Shown: positions 13,401 to 22,572 of the stretch, one piece after another | How the letters are laid out: each line of letters starts with the position of its first letter | Position numbering within the stretch: the stretch's first letter is position 1 | From: Apostichopus japonicus | Taxonomy: Eukaryota; Echinodermata; Holothuroidea; Aspidochirotida; Stichopodidae | Length of the DNA: 64,000 nucleotides | Reading direction: 5' to 3' | NCBI RefSeq assembly: GCF_037975245.1 | Contig: NC_092568.1 | Span: 21,974,501-22,038,500, forward strand | Translations under genes and position numbers: made by a program | Notes under the pieces: model-generated | The model's database searches: none | The model's input: the letters and a program-made list of their open reading frames with translations, nothing else | What the model was told of the DNA's origin: nothing

Positions 13401-16400
13401 TGGTCAAGATTCAATGCAAATTTTGTCTTCCATTTTTCAACAAAGTTTATGCCTACCCTAAGGTATGTAACAAGTGTAGGACTCACAGGACCACCAACAC
13501 CTATACCCACTTTTTTTGAAGAGCAGAGTTGAATGCCAGATTTTATTTAAAAGGAACCAACATTTTATTTGAAAATATTGAACGGGCATACAAGGCTTAT
13601 CAACTCTTTGTTGTTGTTGTCTGTTACTTAATTTGATATTTAAAAATTTCCCTACCCATACCTAGATATTCTATAATCAGTTATTGTTTTTTTAGCCTCA
13701 GGACATCCTTCAAGGTCATTTCACGGAAGATTAAATAGCAATCACTTTGTAACTTTGCTTCAAAACTTGTAATTTCATGGACACAATACATCAGTAAAGT
13801 AAACCTCTTTCAAAGTCATCAGTTGTTTATTCTGGGTTGTTACCTAGAAACGGAAAAGCACCAAGCCGTAGAAAATGTTTGTTTCTTTTCTATGAACAGA
13901 AAATATGAAGTAAAACAAAAAACAGTTCACAAACTATCGGAAGAAAGGTATCCCTAAATTTTGTTTCTTTACAAAGTTGTGATTCAACTATTTCATTGAC
14001 AAAATAGGGCGAAGAAAACACAGTGTTTTAATTTAGGTTTAAAGATGGCTACTAGTGTGAAAATAAAGGTTTCCAGGACTAGGGGCCTCAATCAGGAAGA
14101 ACTGGTCCTTTGAGTGTTTGATTGCATTAAAAATTAAATTTAAGGGGCGAAAAAATTGCTTCCGGTATTTTTTTTTTCAGGAATCTAAGAAACCATTTAG
14201 CAAGTGATAGGGCCTCCTGTCTGTTTTCTATCCTTTCATATATCTGTATGTTGTGCAAACATGAAAATTGCATTATGAAATGTTTGCAGTTGGAAGCACA
14301 GCCAGGTAATAAGACTCTTCTATAAAAGGATGTTATTTACAGATGTTATTCCAAAACTTGTCTTCTTGTTGAACTTGACTTTATAAGAAATGAATAATTT
14401 GTTTAAAGCAAGTCAAATATTAGTGTTATATAAATTTGTTAATGGTAGGCTGTCATCTAGCATCAAGTGTTGTGGCTTAAAGGGTAATAGTTTTCCTGTT
14501 AATCTATTTTCTTATTTAATTTTTTTATGGCTTTTTGGAGAAAAAATTCCCCGATTTAGTACTCAAAGTCCCATAAAGCTAATAAGTATCACTAAGTCCA
14601 CTTTTGGATCAAATAAGGAAAAATTTAAGAAAATAAATAAATATGCAAATTTAGAAGTCAAAATTTAGGACAACTGCCCAGATTCTTTTTGCACATAATT
14701 ACTAATGATTGGAAGTTGCATCTGAGCAACCTTTTTAGTTTAGAGTATAATTATTTATTAGTAGCTAATGAATGTTCTTTCAGTGACAAAATCTAGAGCA
14801 GGTCCTCGAGTGAACTGCCAGCACCGATGGCAAATTTTGCCGTTCGTTATGGTACCACTTGCCATACTGCCCTTAGAAATCACCGCAGGCAACAGCTGCA
14901 ATGACCTTTAATCAGGTCACTGTAGGTCACCTGATAATGCTCGTGATCAGAATCAAGCTCAATCAAAGCTGACAACTTGTCTGCAACTGTACCATAGAAC
15001 AGCTCTTAAAGCAGCGATGGGAAACATAAAAAAATAAAAAAATGGTTGAGCCTATGTGATTGTTCGGTGTTTATCTATCCCTCTTTCTGAGAATATGCTA
15101 GATCGAACTTGTGAAAGAAAATGTGATATATATGTATTTTCCTGTAAGCTCTCCTACCACTTTTGACATTTTTGAAAGAGATTGAAAATTCAGTGAGATT
15201 CTTTTTTTTTTAAATATGAATATGCATATAATATTCAAATATTTCACAAGCATTCAGTGAGATTCCTTTTATTCCTGCAGGTGTGCTACGACATTCCGTT
15301 TAAGATAGTACCGATGTTGGTGAGGCCGTTAACGAGGTACAACATTGTCTCCATCTCGTTAGGAAAGACTCATTCAGCGGCAATCACAGGTGAGTCATTT
15401 TGCAGACTTTGTCAAGAGATTTGTCTTGGAATTAACTCAAGCTATGCAGATATTCCATTTTATCACCAATTCTATCAATTTTTTTGACATATACTGGCAA
15501 TGAATAACCAGACTGGTATCCGTTCCTTTCTAACATGTTAAAGATGTTTGAATTTGTTTTAAATGTTATTCATAGCTTCACCATCAGGTAGAAGGGAAAT
15601 GGGAGGGAATGATACATAATGACTCTTCTCTGGAGGAATCTTGGTGGAATCTGGAGGAATCTTAGAACACCCAATTCACCTCCCCCCTCCCTCTCCACCA
15701 CCCCCCAAGCCACACACTCAAAAAATTGCCTCCTTGCTTTGCAAATGAAGGTTTCAGCTAATCAGCTATTATTACAGTATCTATATTCTAGTAATTGCTT
15801 CCAAATCAGAGTAGAGATTATATCGGTCAATTTACCATTTCAGATCTTTTAATAATATCTTCTTTTTTTTTTTTCTTGAAGCGACCGGTAAACTCATCAC
15901 TTTTGGTGACAACAAATACGGTCAGCTGGGCGTTGGGAACTTGAAGCCGAGGTCAGGGGTCTGTGAGGTCAAAGGTCTGCTCTCTGGATTGAATGTGGTT
16001 AAAGCCAATTGTGGTGATTCATTCACAGTCATTGCAACAAGAGGTAATTGTGTACTGCCTTAGGTCTTGTTTATGCAATACTAGTTGGGTTTATGATAGC
16101 ATGCAATATCTCTTTTATATATAATACACCTTTCTTCCTCACACATTTTGAATTGAGATGAAAAGTTGTGGTTAGTTTTCACTACCCTTTTTACCAATCA
16201 CACAGCATAACATCAACATTCACGAATTAATTCCACCGTAGATGTGGTCCTTTCAGAAACTCACTGTGAGACCATAAGAATACTTTTTAACGTTAACTCA
16301 AAGGTGGCTTTATTTCAGTCCAATGTTCAGCGTAATGGACATTCATGCTCTTGCAAAGAAAATTTGCCCATTTCCTACTAGTGGTATGTGTATTTGGAGC

Positions 16401-19400
16401 AGGCATTTGTATTTACATTACAAACATGTATGTAAGCAGTAGGCTGCTGTTGCTGTGCAACTAGACTGAACTAGTATTGAAATTCTCACTAAAGCTAACA
16501 TCTCATGCTATGACCTTCTTTTCTATTAAGAATATTCTTGTTACTTAAGGCTAGATTCTAGGTCTTTTAAAACATAATGCTGTGTATTTTGCAATGTGCT
16601 TAAGTGTTATTTGTTCTAGTCAGATCTTAAATTTGGATGGCAACCCAAATGGTTTAATTAAAATACTACACAGTAAATGATACTTGGTATTTTTTATGGT
16701 TAGAAATCTTTGTTATAACAAATAATGATGTTTGGTGCAGCAGTGACAAAACTGCCATAATTTTTTGATTTTTTATTAAGATGCTCTATCTTATGATTTC
16801 TGTTTGCAGATAATCTCATTTATTCGTTTGGACATAGTGATAGTGGTAGGCTGGGATTAGCTGCAGAAATCCAAAGTTTGTCGCATAAGAAGAAAGCCAA
16901 CCCTACTCCAAGGCCTATCTTCGGGGCCCTTCATAGAGTCTCGGATTTATCTTGTACGAACTGGCACACTATTATTATTGTGGGTAAGTAACAAGTAATT
17001 TGCACTGCCAACTGAAATAAATGTTTGTCCTTCCCTTCCACTCCCTGCCCCTTCCATTACCCCATCCCCAGGTGCACCTTCTTTCCCTGTTCGTAAGTGA
17101 CGTTTCTCATGTAATATTGTGAGAAAGAGGTAATTTGTTTATAAATATAAGAAAGTAATGTAGTGACAAATTGTTCACTACAGTGGGCTTTGAAGATTAT
17201 GACGTGTTCCCTATGTGCAAAATTTCTCATGTTAGATTGTGAGAAAGAGTTCATTTGTTCATAAATTTAAGAAAGTAACATAGTGACAACTGTTTACTAC
17301 AGATTATGATTACTGAAGATTATGTTCCCTATGTGCATAATAGGCTAGGCTAACTCAACTGCCTCTGCTTCAAGAGTGTGGTATGTCGTATCGTGCACAT
17401 GCTAGTTGTACTCATTTAACCTTCGTTTTGTGAAAAATCTAGGAATCTTAGTTTTGACCAGTTGCAATATTTGGCTGGTATCGTTAAATTGCCATCCTGT
17501 CAGAATGCATATTAGTTTGTTATGTGAAAGTTCCTACAAAGTTAGACATTTTCTGTCTAATTAACTATTTTTAAATTACATGAAATGTTTGGAGCTATGC
17601 TCAGATATGTTTTACCTATCTAAATAGTAAATCTATTCAAATAATTCTCACAAGAAATACACAACAGGGCACACAAAGACAAAATCCCATAATTTGTAAA
17701 AAATATGGTACCATGTCATTTGATACCCCCCCCCGCCCCCCCAAAAAGGTTGCCTTGAATTTTGTCTTCCTTTTGAGGAACTGATCTGTATCCTAAACTA
17801 TTCCCACTGTGACATATTCCATCCCGATAATGCAAGATTAATTTCTCAAAACTTAAATACTGCCTTCACTGATTGCAGCTGCCTTTAATAGTCTGTGAAA
17901 TATCCATCATTTTGGTTACCTGCCAAATCTGCATATCGTAGACCGCCTTATATGTTTTTCTTTCCTTTATGTTTTCTTCTGATATAAAAACTACATTCTT
18001 TCAAAAGCAGCAAACCATTCGTTTTCGTTTTTCTATTTGCAGAAAGAGTGCTAAAGTCCAGGACTATCAAAAATGCCAAAGTAGACAGTGTCAGAGGTGA
18101 GCATAAATTGCACATTTTATTGAAATTCTCGCTTTTTAGGACATTCTCATTCTGAAAACGGTGTGGATAGTTTTCTGGACGATATAATAACTTTTGTGCT
18201 TGTACTCGTTCTTGCACACTCATGGGAGAATTCTCAGTCACTTGGGTTTCTATGGTGCGATGATTACTGACTCACTCACCCAGACAGGAAATGACTAACA
18301 GAGGGTTAGGTACCTTATTTACCCCCCCCCCCCCTCCCCCGGATTGCTCAGTTGATAGAATAAAGGCATTATATTTCCTGAAATCACTGGGTTGAATCCA
18401 AATTTTTTGTGCATTATCCTATATATCATATGGCCATTTGATATTTGAATTACATGTTAAAGGTAAATCATTCTTTCAATTTTATCGGTGATACTTTGTG
18501 GATTATAGCAGATGAAAATGATCCTCGATTACTTGGTAGTGTAGTGATGAGCCCTACCTTAGCTTTACTGTAGTACCTTGATTACTTGGTAGTGTAGTGA
18601 TGAGCCCTACCTTAGCTTTACTGTAGTACCTTGATAACCTCCTTACCCACGTGGAAGTAACTATTGGAAAGTTCATAACATGGTAATATTATTTATGCTG
18701 TTTCTTGTCTCAAATTGTAGAATGCCTAGTCAGTCAGAAGGCTACTTTACATACTTAATATTTTCTCAAAGCTTCTTGGGACTTGACCCCCTGGACCCCT
18801 CCCCTCCCCATCAGATCTCAATGTTTATTTCTGGGCTAACCCATTTAAGCTTGTCCTTCTTATAAGACTTCTTAATATTTCAATTGACATAGATTTTTGA
18901 GAGTCTATTCCATAGTAACTGATTCATTTATTCGTTTGTGAGTCATGTATCATGATTCATGGTTTATGCGTTAAATAATGTGACAGATGTCAATGGAACT
19001 AAACAGTCTTCAGATATGTAGATTAAAGTAGTCCCACTCGCAAATCTCCCTCAATGCAGAAAGTTTCAACAGAGCCACACTGTTGTACTTGACTTGCCGA
19101 TCGTTTCATGTTTTGACAGTAATCAATTACAAAGTAATAAATGACTACAGTGGGCTGAAACCTGGAGAAAGGTTACGGCGGTATTTCTTAGTTGCCATAG
19201 CAACGGATTACCTTGTCTTGTCTGATAACCTGTGCATCATAAAATCAAATGTGTGACAGCTTAAGAAAGTACTTTCACTTGTTTAGAATTTAAAGCCTGA
19301 TCTTTGCAAATGGAGATGGGATTATTTAGGATAAAGCTGGGACAGACCATCATTGGTGTGCTTTATAATTAGCTAACAAAAGGAATATTTTGTCTTTAAA

Positions 19401-22400
19401 TATGGATGTATTTTGAAAAGAAAATACACATCAAGAAAGCATAGTGCATGGTAGTCAAACTACCCAGGTGCAGATCCAGGGTTGTTATGGGGGTGTACAC
19501 CCCACCCCCTTTCTTTTTTGACCCCACCAGAAAAAAAAAATTATAGTCTAAATATGCTTCGGTATGCAACATTTAATGTCTATAATTTTATTGTTACTGA
19601 GGACCCACAGACCCCCCTACAATGGAGAAGATTTCAATGACCCAATGGTCACGTCCCCTCCTATACCCATTGACCACCCCCACCCCCTCTTTCTGCACCA
19701 CTTAACTTTCTGTCTGCTTCCATATCCATCCTTTACCCTCTGTCTCCCCTGAAACCTAAATAAAGACTTGCAACAAATATTTTTAAGAAATGAAAATCTT
19801 ACAAAATATCTGAGGAGATTTTTGTGGAAAAATGAATCATCAGTAAAATTGAAAATGTGACCATTAATCTTGTGGTAGCTGAAAACCAAAACAAATTGTA
19901 ACTTTACAAATAGAAGTATTTGGACTAGTTTAGCACTGACAAACAAACATAAAGGCAGAAAATCTTCATTTGAAAATGATACAATTTTAACAAACTCAAA
20001 AGGTCATTAGGAAAATGCTTTTCCTGCTGTGAGTTAAATGCCAAAAAGAACCAGAGCATATTTCTGCCAATGTTTCTCTTTCTGTAGTTGGATTTTCGTT
20101 GCAACAGTTCCTTCTTCACACTTTAAATATCAAGCATACCACACATATAAGATACCTTCATATTTTCATTGGGAATTCTGCATCAGTCCTAGCCAATAAA
20201 AGCTTATTTGAATGAGCCGAACTACCTGCATTGTTTGCACATATTTTTAGTTTGAGCGTTTGTTGATTGGCTGCCATAGCAACGTTTAGTAGGGGAACAA
20301 AACTTAATAACAACCGAGTGGCAGGTTTCATTTTTAAAGTACCCTCGAAAAGTGATACAGGCTGCTGCAGGTAATAGGCTGTTATTCAAGGAAGTGAACA
20401 GCACAGATCTGGACCGAGTTGAACTGTTTTTACTATTCCAACGTTTTTTTTAATTTAAGGTTCCATCGGTTTATCACAAGTCTCTCAATCTGACGACAGT
20501 GTCTTTGAAAGCTTTGATGATAATAGCAGTAAAATGTCACGAGGGAATTCATCAGATAACCTTCTTGGAGATGATGATGACACATTCTCTGAAAAGGATG
20601 ACATTTCTCAGAGCTCAAATTCAGCTGCCCCCGATGGCAGTACCATCGACTCCTCGGTCGGAGGTCCAGATATGACCGGAGGCACCCAGCTCCCACCCTG
20701 GCTGGTCGATGTAAGTAACTTTTGAATAATGAAAGGGATATCTTCATTGGCTGAAATTTAATGTTACAAAATTGTCTGCATCTGTTTGGTCAAAACCAAA
20801 ATTATTTTAATAGCATTTTGTATCAGATTTGATGAAATGTTAAGATTAAGCATCTGGCAAACAGATCTATGGGATGCCATCATGGCAATTTCTCAATCTT
20901 TCTTTCTCTGCAGGAGTTTGAGCAGGCTGAATTCATTCCAATACCCCCCAGCTTACAGTCTCCTTCGAGTGCATCTTCGTCTCAAGATTCTCATTCCTTG
21001 ACCAATTCTATGAGCGGGTCGATGCCAAATCCACCGCACCCCTCCGAGAACGGCACGGACGGACTGCTCCCACCTAAAGTACCGCCTCTCTGCTTCGCAG
21101 GTCTGTCAAGCTCGGGAGATTCGATCAGCATCCAGTTGAAGAAGGACGAGGAGATGCATCACATGTTTGAAAGAATACGACAACTGGAATTGGAGAATAA
21201 ACAGGTGAGTATTTGTTCGTTGATGAAGAACACTTTGTGTATCCAGAGTCTTATTGTAGGACATAACCTGCAGAATTTTCCCTCGGTATGAGTACAACGT
21301 ACAAATACAAAGCTATTAATCAGGAGTACAAGTAGGCCTACTTATTTTTGTATTTAGACTCTGTCCTAGATTCCCAAACTTTCCCACAAGAACTAGTACA
21401 AGTACAAATCAATGAGGATGAGTACAAACCCATGAGGACCAGTATGTGTAGGCCTACAGGTTGTAACCATGTTAGGATACAAGTGCGAGTTTAAGTATAG
21501 ACTCACTCATGGTATGTTGTGTATACACAGTAATGAATATCGAGCAAGCCTGGTCGTGTATATCCTATGGTTGTCATGACTTTGAAGTTGCATTGTTTAC
21601 TACAAACTCAAAATGTCATGTTGTAATGCAAAGATGGGACTCTCTTTGGGGGGTGCGGGGGGGGGGTTCTGGAGTGTAGCAAGGCTGGGGTTATAAACAA
21701 GGAAAACGACAGCTCAAATTTACCATTGAGATCGATTCACCTTTCATATAAGTAGTATGGGACATGGTTTAAGGTTGACCGACTGACTGCTGATAATTCC
21801 ATAAATAAACGGTCAGGATTTTAAAAGCTGCAGAGAGTATGAATTTCTACTCTTCTTTGAGGATGGGTGGGGGTGGGGTTGGTTGGAGGAGGGAATTGAC
21901 ACATCATGCACAATATGTGTAGATATGAATATTTTTTTCCTACTACTCTAATTTTCTATCGTGTGTTACAATACCTGGCTTAATCCAAAGCATCTATGAT
22001 GTCTGCCATTTGTTGTTTCTGTCATACCTTAGATAAACATTTTGTTAAGAAAGTGTTTGGAATAGCTGATAGCTTAATATTGAGTGGTAAACACATATGA
22101 ATGTGGAAAACTTGGGCTTGTCACCTAGGGAACGGTTTGTTTTATCACCTAGGTAACAGTTATGGTAATCTCAGGCCAAGTCAAAGTTCGTTTTAACTAT
22201 TTCCATGTTTGTCTTTTGTTTCAGTTAGATCACGTTTTGTCAAAACACAGTCCAAAACATTTATTTTCAAATTTCATCTGATCTCATTTGCAATCCCTCT
22301 CTCTCTCTTTCCGTCACTCTCCGCAGCTTCACTTGAAACTCTCAGACCACGATGACAAGATATCCACTCTGCAAGCTCAGATCGCCCTCCTGCTGAAGAG

Positions 22401-22416
22401 GGACAGAGACGTTTGA
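1231..22416 (+). CDS. NEK9: NEK9a: NIMA-related kinase 9-type protein, 5' truncated by the window (14 exons)
   Basis: Exons at 1231-1289, 3337-3451, 5673-5810, 7044-7188, 10125-10325, 11811-11857, 12692-12853, 15281-15389, 15882-16043, 16810-16983, 18043-18096, 20460-20710, 20914-21204 and 22327-22416 join in one frame to 665 residues plus TGA. Seen: the kinase C-lobe end with a KRPSA motif, about 380 residues of RCC1 repeats ([47 protein letters not shown]), a Ser/Asp-rich linker containing '[13 protein letters not shown]', and a heptad C-terminus. Known of the family: kinase, RCC1 propeller and coiled coil in this order is the NEK9/Nercc1 layout; vertebrate NEK9 activates NEK6/7 in mitosis, and the RCC1 domain restrains its kinase. 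The linker phrase matches NEK9, not NEK8, which lacks this tail. The kinase N-terminus, active site and promoter are off the left edge, so catalytic status cannot be judged. A paralogue follows on the same strand. Confidence 0.93.
1290..3336. other. NEK9a intron
   Basis: AT-rich unique sequence with a decayed hammerhead-like motif at 1385-1425 and a poly-G run at 3186-3197. No other gene seen. Confidence 0.5.
1385..1425 (-). ncRNA. Decayed hammerhead-ribozyme-like motif (transposon relic)
   Basis: On the minus strand: stem I arm (GCCT), TTGAAGA, stem II hairpin (GATCC-TGCTA-GGATC), GAAAC, GTC, stem I arm (AGGC). Hammerhead cores read CTGANGA ... GAAA; here the essential first C is T and stem III is almost absent, so it should be inactive. 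Such cores are known from Penelope-like and retrozyme elements; assignment is inferred. Confidence 0.35.
3337..3451 (+). CDS. NEK9: NEK9a exon: kinase-RCC1 linker
   Basis: Acceptor cccctttcag, donor gtaagc, 115 nt. Completes the split Arg codon of the previous exon and encodes a helical linker ('[18 protein letters not shown]') ending VTSATSE, similar to the vertebrate NEK9 linker just before RCC1 blade 1. Confidence 0.88.
4414..4451. repeat. (TA)n microsatellite
   Basis: About 19 uninterrupted TA units. Confidence 0.9.
5344..5502. mobile_element. Small TIR element (MITE-like)
   Basis: Left end ttaaaggacacagaaaccc and right end gggtttgtgtcccccttcaa are imperfect inverted repeats about 120 bp apart, as in a miniature inverted-repeat element. 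No clear target duplication. Confidence 0.5.
5673..5810 (+). CDS. NEK9: NEK9a exon: first RCC1 repeat
   Basis: Acceptor gcctcacag, donor gtaaga, 138 nt, phase 0 at both ends. Begins [12 protein letters not shown] and ends [13 protein letters not shown]. The 'YxWGGG ... [12 protein letters not shown]' pattern is an RCC1 blade and parallels 'VYVWGGG' at the start of the vertebrate NEK9 propeller. Confidence 0.93.
5811..7043. other. NEK9a intron with degenerate GGCC-rich and tandem repeats
   Basis: 5910-6140 is a degenerate run of ~20-25 bp phrases around GGCCCA/TTTTGGG. 6244-6322 carries a short tandem repeat. The remainder is unique and AT-rich. Confidence 0.5.
6244..6322. repeat. Tandem repeat, unit tgggtgacatacaacact
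   Basis: Four adjacent, partly degraded copies of an 18-bp-like unit containing gacatacaac. Confidence 0.75.
7044..7188 (+). CDS. NEK9: NEK9a exon: RCC1 repeat
   Basis: Acceptor ccatccacag, donor gtacgg, 145 nt ending in phase 1. Contains [27 protein letters not shown] and FTACVT, the canonical RCC1 G-x-LG-x-G-D and SCG-x-x-F-T signatures. Same length and phase as the NEK9b exon at 46876. Confidence 0.95.
7189..10124. other. NEK9a intron
   Basis: 2.9 kb holding one copy of an interspersed repeat (8551-8890). A second 'ttaaagggacat' phrase at 8955 suggests another relic. A G-rich run lies at 9990-10025 just before the exon. No gene seen. Confidence 0.5.
8551..8890 (+). mobile_element. Interspersed repeat, copy 1
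   Basis: Runs from cttaaaggcattgaagact to gattcttcacaccc and matches the reverse complement of 23742-24106 along its whole length, with scattered substitutions and small indels. No TIRs and no ORF, so probably a non-autonomous element; class unknown. Confidence 0.75.
10125..10325 (+). CDS. NEK9: NEK9a exon: RCC1 repeat
   Basis: Acceptor cctttccag, donor gtaagg, 201 nt. Encodes [13 protein letters not shown], then [20 protein letters not shown]. '[10 protein letters not shown]' is also found in vertebrate NEK9, a strong orthology signal. Same length as the NEK9b exon at 47591. Confidence 0.96.
10326..11810. other. NEK9a intron
   Basis: Unique AT-rich sequence with a G-rich patch at 11353-11398. 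No gene or clear repeat seen. Confidence 0.5.
11811..11857 (+). CDS. NEK9: NEK9a micro-exon: RCC1 repeat
   Basis: A 47-nt exon (acceptor ttttctatag, donor gtcagt) encoding [15 protein letters not shown] after a split Gly codon, completing the WGCGEFG-GRLGLGD RCC1 motif. Too short for ORF detection; supported by frame continuity and by an identical-length NEK9b exon at 54093. Confidence 0.92.
12453..12660 (+). mobile_element. SINE/LINE 3'-tail-type element
   Basis: The stretch ends 'tgtaaagcactttgagacct ... ggtataaagtactatataaa' followed by an ATT-rich tail, the conserved 3' end shared by many SINEs and L2/CR1-type LINEs. The upstream part ('ggggcaacttgattctctcc') resembles repeats I recall from echinoderms. 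Abuts the next NEK9a exon. Confidence 0.6.
12692..12853 (+). CDS. NEK9: NEK9a exon: RCC1 repeat
   Basis: Acceptor cgtccaaacag, donor gtcagt, 162 nt, phase 0/0. Encodes [20 protein letters not shown] followed by GSNEYNQLG. Vertebrate NEK9 has the similar 'GKVLACGLNEFNKLG'. A SINE tail ends only about 35 nt upstream of the acceptor. Confidence 0.95.
12854..15280. other. NEK9a intron
   Basis: Mostly unique AT-rich sequence. A 19-bp string at 14921-14939 recurs at 22443-22461. No gene seen. Confidence 0.5.
15281..15389 (+). CDS. NEK9: NEK9a exon: RCC1 repeat
   Basis: Acceptor ttcctgcag, donor gtgagt, 109 nt. Encodes a strand-rich stretch ending [13 protein letters not shown], matching the 'APGKTHTAAI' blade of NEK9. 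Same length and phase as the NEK9b exon at 55681. Confidence 0.94.
15390..15881. other. NEK9a intron
   Basis: Short intron with a C-rich patch (15678-15707) and a poly-T tract before the acceptor. Nothing else seen. Confidence 0.5.
15882..16043 (+). CDS. NEK9: NEK9a exon: RCC1 repeat
   Basis: Acceptor tttcttgaag, donor gtaatt, 162 nt. Encodes [20 protein letters not shown], then [20 protein letters not shown] and FTVIATR. A canonical RCC1 blade, same length as the NEK9b exon at 57495. Confidence 0.95.
16044..16809. other. NEK9a intron
   Basis: Unique AT-rich sequence; nothing recognisable. Confidence 0.5.
16810..16983 (+). CDS. NEK9: NEK9a exon: last RCC1 repeat
   Basis: Acceptor ctgtttgcag, donor gtaagt, 174 nt. 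Encodes [14 protein letters not shown] and ends [15 protein letters not shown], parallel to 'VPDLSCRGWHTILIV' of vertebrate NEK9, where the propeller closes. Confidence 0.95.
17103..17340. repeat. 120-bp tandem duplication
   Basis: Two adjacent copies with period 120 (17103 and 17223), each from tttctcatgt to ccctatgtgc, about 80-85% alike by eye, within the intron 16984-18042. Confidence 0.8.
18043..18096 (+). CDS. NEK9: NEK9a micro-exon: post-RCC1 linker
   Basis: A 54-nt exon (acceptor tctatttgcag, donor gtgagc) encoding [18 protein letters not shown]. It matches the vertebrate NEK9 'EKVLNSKTIRS' immediately after the propeller. Confidence 0.88.
18341..18405 (+). mobile_element. tRNA-derived SINE head (relic)
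   Basis: A-box-like ttgctcagttgatagaa and B-box-like gggttgaatcc with tRNA spacing. The flanks do not form an acceptor or T stem, so this is a decayed SINE promoter rather than a tRNA gene. It follows a poly-C run. Confidence 0.45.
18527..18632. repeat. Perfect 53-bp tandem duplication
   Basis: Two identical head-to-tail copies starting gattacttggtagtgtagt (18527 and 18580). Identity implies a recent duplication or an assembly artefact. Confidence 0.9.
19191..19204. promoter_or_regulatory. X-box (RFX site) palindrome
   Basis: GTTGCCATAGCAAC is a perfect GTTGC/GCAAC inverted repeat with the 4-bp core typical of RFX-factor sites. RFX factors control ciliary genes and NEK8/NEK9 have ciliary links; use of this intronic site is inferred. 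Confidence 0.4.
20270..20283. promoter_or_regulatory. Near X-box with adjacent CCAAT box
   Basis: GCTGCCATAGCAAC differs by one base from the X-box at 19191 and is directly preceded by ATTGG (inverted CCAAT), about 180 bp before the linker exon at 20460. Another CCAAT (agccaataaaagc) lies at 20190. A cryptic promoter is possible. Confidence 0.3.
20460..20710 (+). CDS. NEK9: NEK9a exon: acidic/Ser-rich linker
   Basis: Acceptor ttaatttaag, donor gtaagt, 251 nt. Low-complexity linker with [12 protein letters not shown] and a PPWLVD end; the '[15 protein letters not shown]' start resembles the NEK9 'GLSIGTVFQSS' region. In vertebrates the segment between propeller and coil binds NEK6/7; the same role here is inferred. 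Confidence 0.9.
20914..21204 (+). CDS. NEK9: NEK9a exon: linker and start of coiled coil
   Basis: Acceptor ttctctgcag, donor gtgagt, 291 nt, phase 0/0. Starts [20 protein letters not shown] (vertebrate NEK9: [20 protein letters not shown]), continues Ser/Pro-rich, and ends in a charged helix, [17 protein letters not shown]. Confidence 0.94.
21205..22326. other. NEK9a intron before the terminal exon
   Basis: 21280-21440 has many 'agtacaa' phrases (degenerate repeat), 21648-21670 is a G-run, and the rest is unique. No gene seen. Confidence 0.45.
22327..22416 (+). CDS. NEK9: NEK9a terminal exon: coiled coil and stop
   Basis: Acceptor ctctccgcag, 90 nt. Encodes [20 protein letters not shown] and LLLKRDRDV then TGA, continuing the heptad helix of the previous exon. 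The same frame stays open for 49 codons beyond the TGA (see findings). Confidence 0.9.
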   Translation, partial: LHLKLSDHDDKISTLQAQIALLLKRDRDV

Positions 22417-22452
22417 ATCCACAAAGCTGGTAGTACCGTACTTGTAGGTCAC

Positions 22453-22572
22453 CTGATAATGGCTTGTTTTATACACAGTCGGTGGTCCATTGGAGAGGTC
22501 GCGGACCAAGACAATGATGGCGTAGACGACCACGTAGACAGCCAAGAAGATTTTAAGAATGTTTGAGTCCAA
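22453..22572 (-). CDS. Candidate antisense first exon of a type II membrane protein (unproven)
   Basis: On the minus strand, ATG at 22572 opens 40 codons with C/G-rich third positions unlike the AT-rich surroundings: MDSNILK, a hydrophobic helix (IFLAVYVVVYAIIVLV, residues 9-24), then RDLSNGPPTVYKTSHYQ. It ends exactly at a CAG|GTGACC donor-like site. A short cytoplasmic tail plus one transmembrane helix suits a Golgi type II enzyme or other signal-anchor protein, but no downstream exon was found and no family is recognised. It could also be a chance antisense reading. A plus-strand frame through the same DNA is also open. Confidence 0.25.

Larger units (their letters stand above)
18097..20459. 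other. NEK9a intron with RFX-type X-boxes
   Basis: Besides the SINE head and 53-bp duplication it holds C-rich low-complexity stretches (18780-18810, 19490-19750) and two X-box palindromes (19191, 20270). No gene seen. Confidence 0.45.

Noticed and set aside
18341-18405. Functional tRNA gene
   Set aside because: A- and B-box-like signals are present but acceptor and T stems do not pair; better explained as a SINE head.
19460-19760. A further hAT-like element (ccagggttgttatgggggtg start)
   Set aside because: No matching inverted right end or target duplication could be found; treated as C-rich low-complexity DNA.
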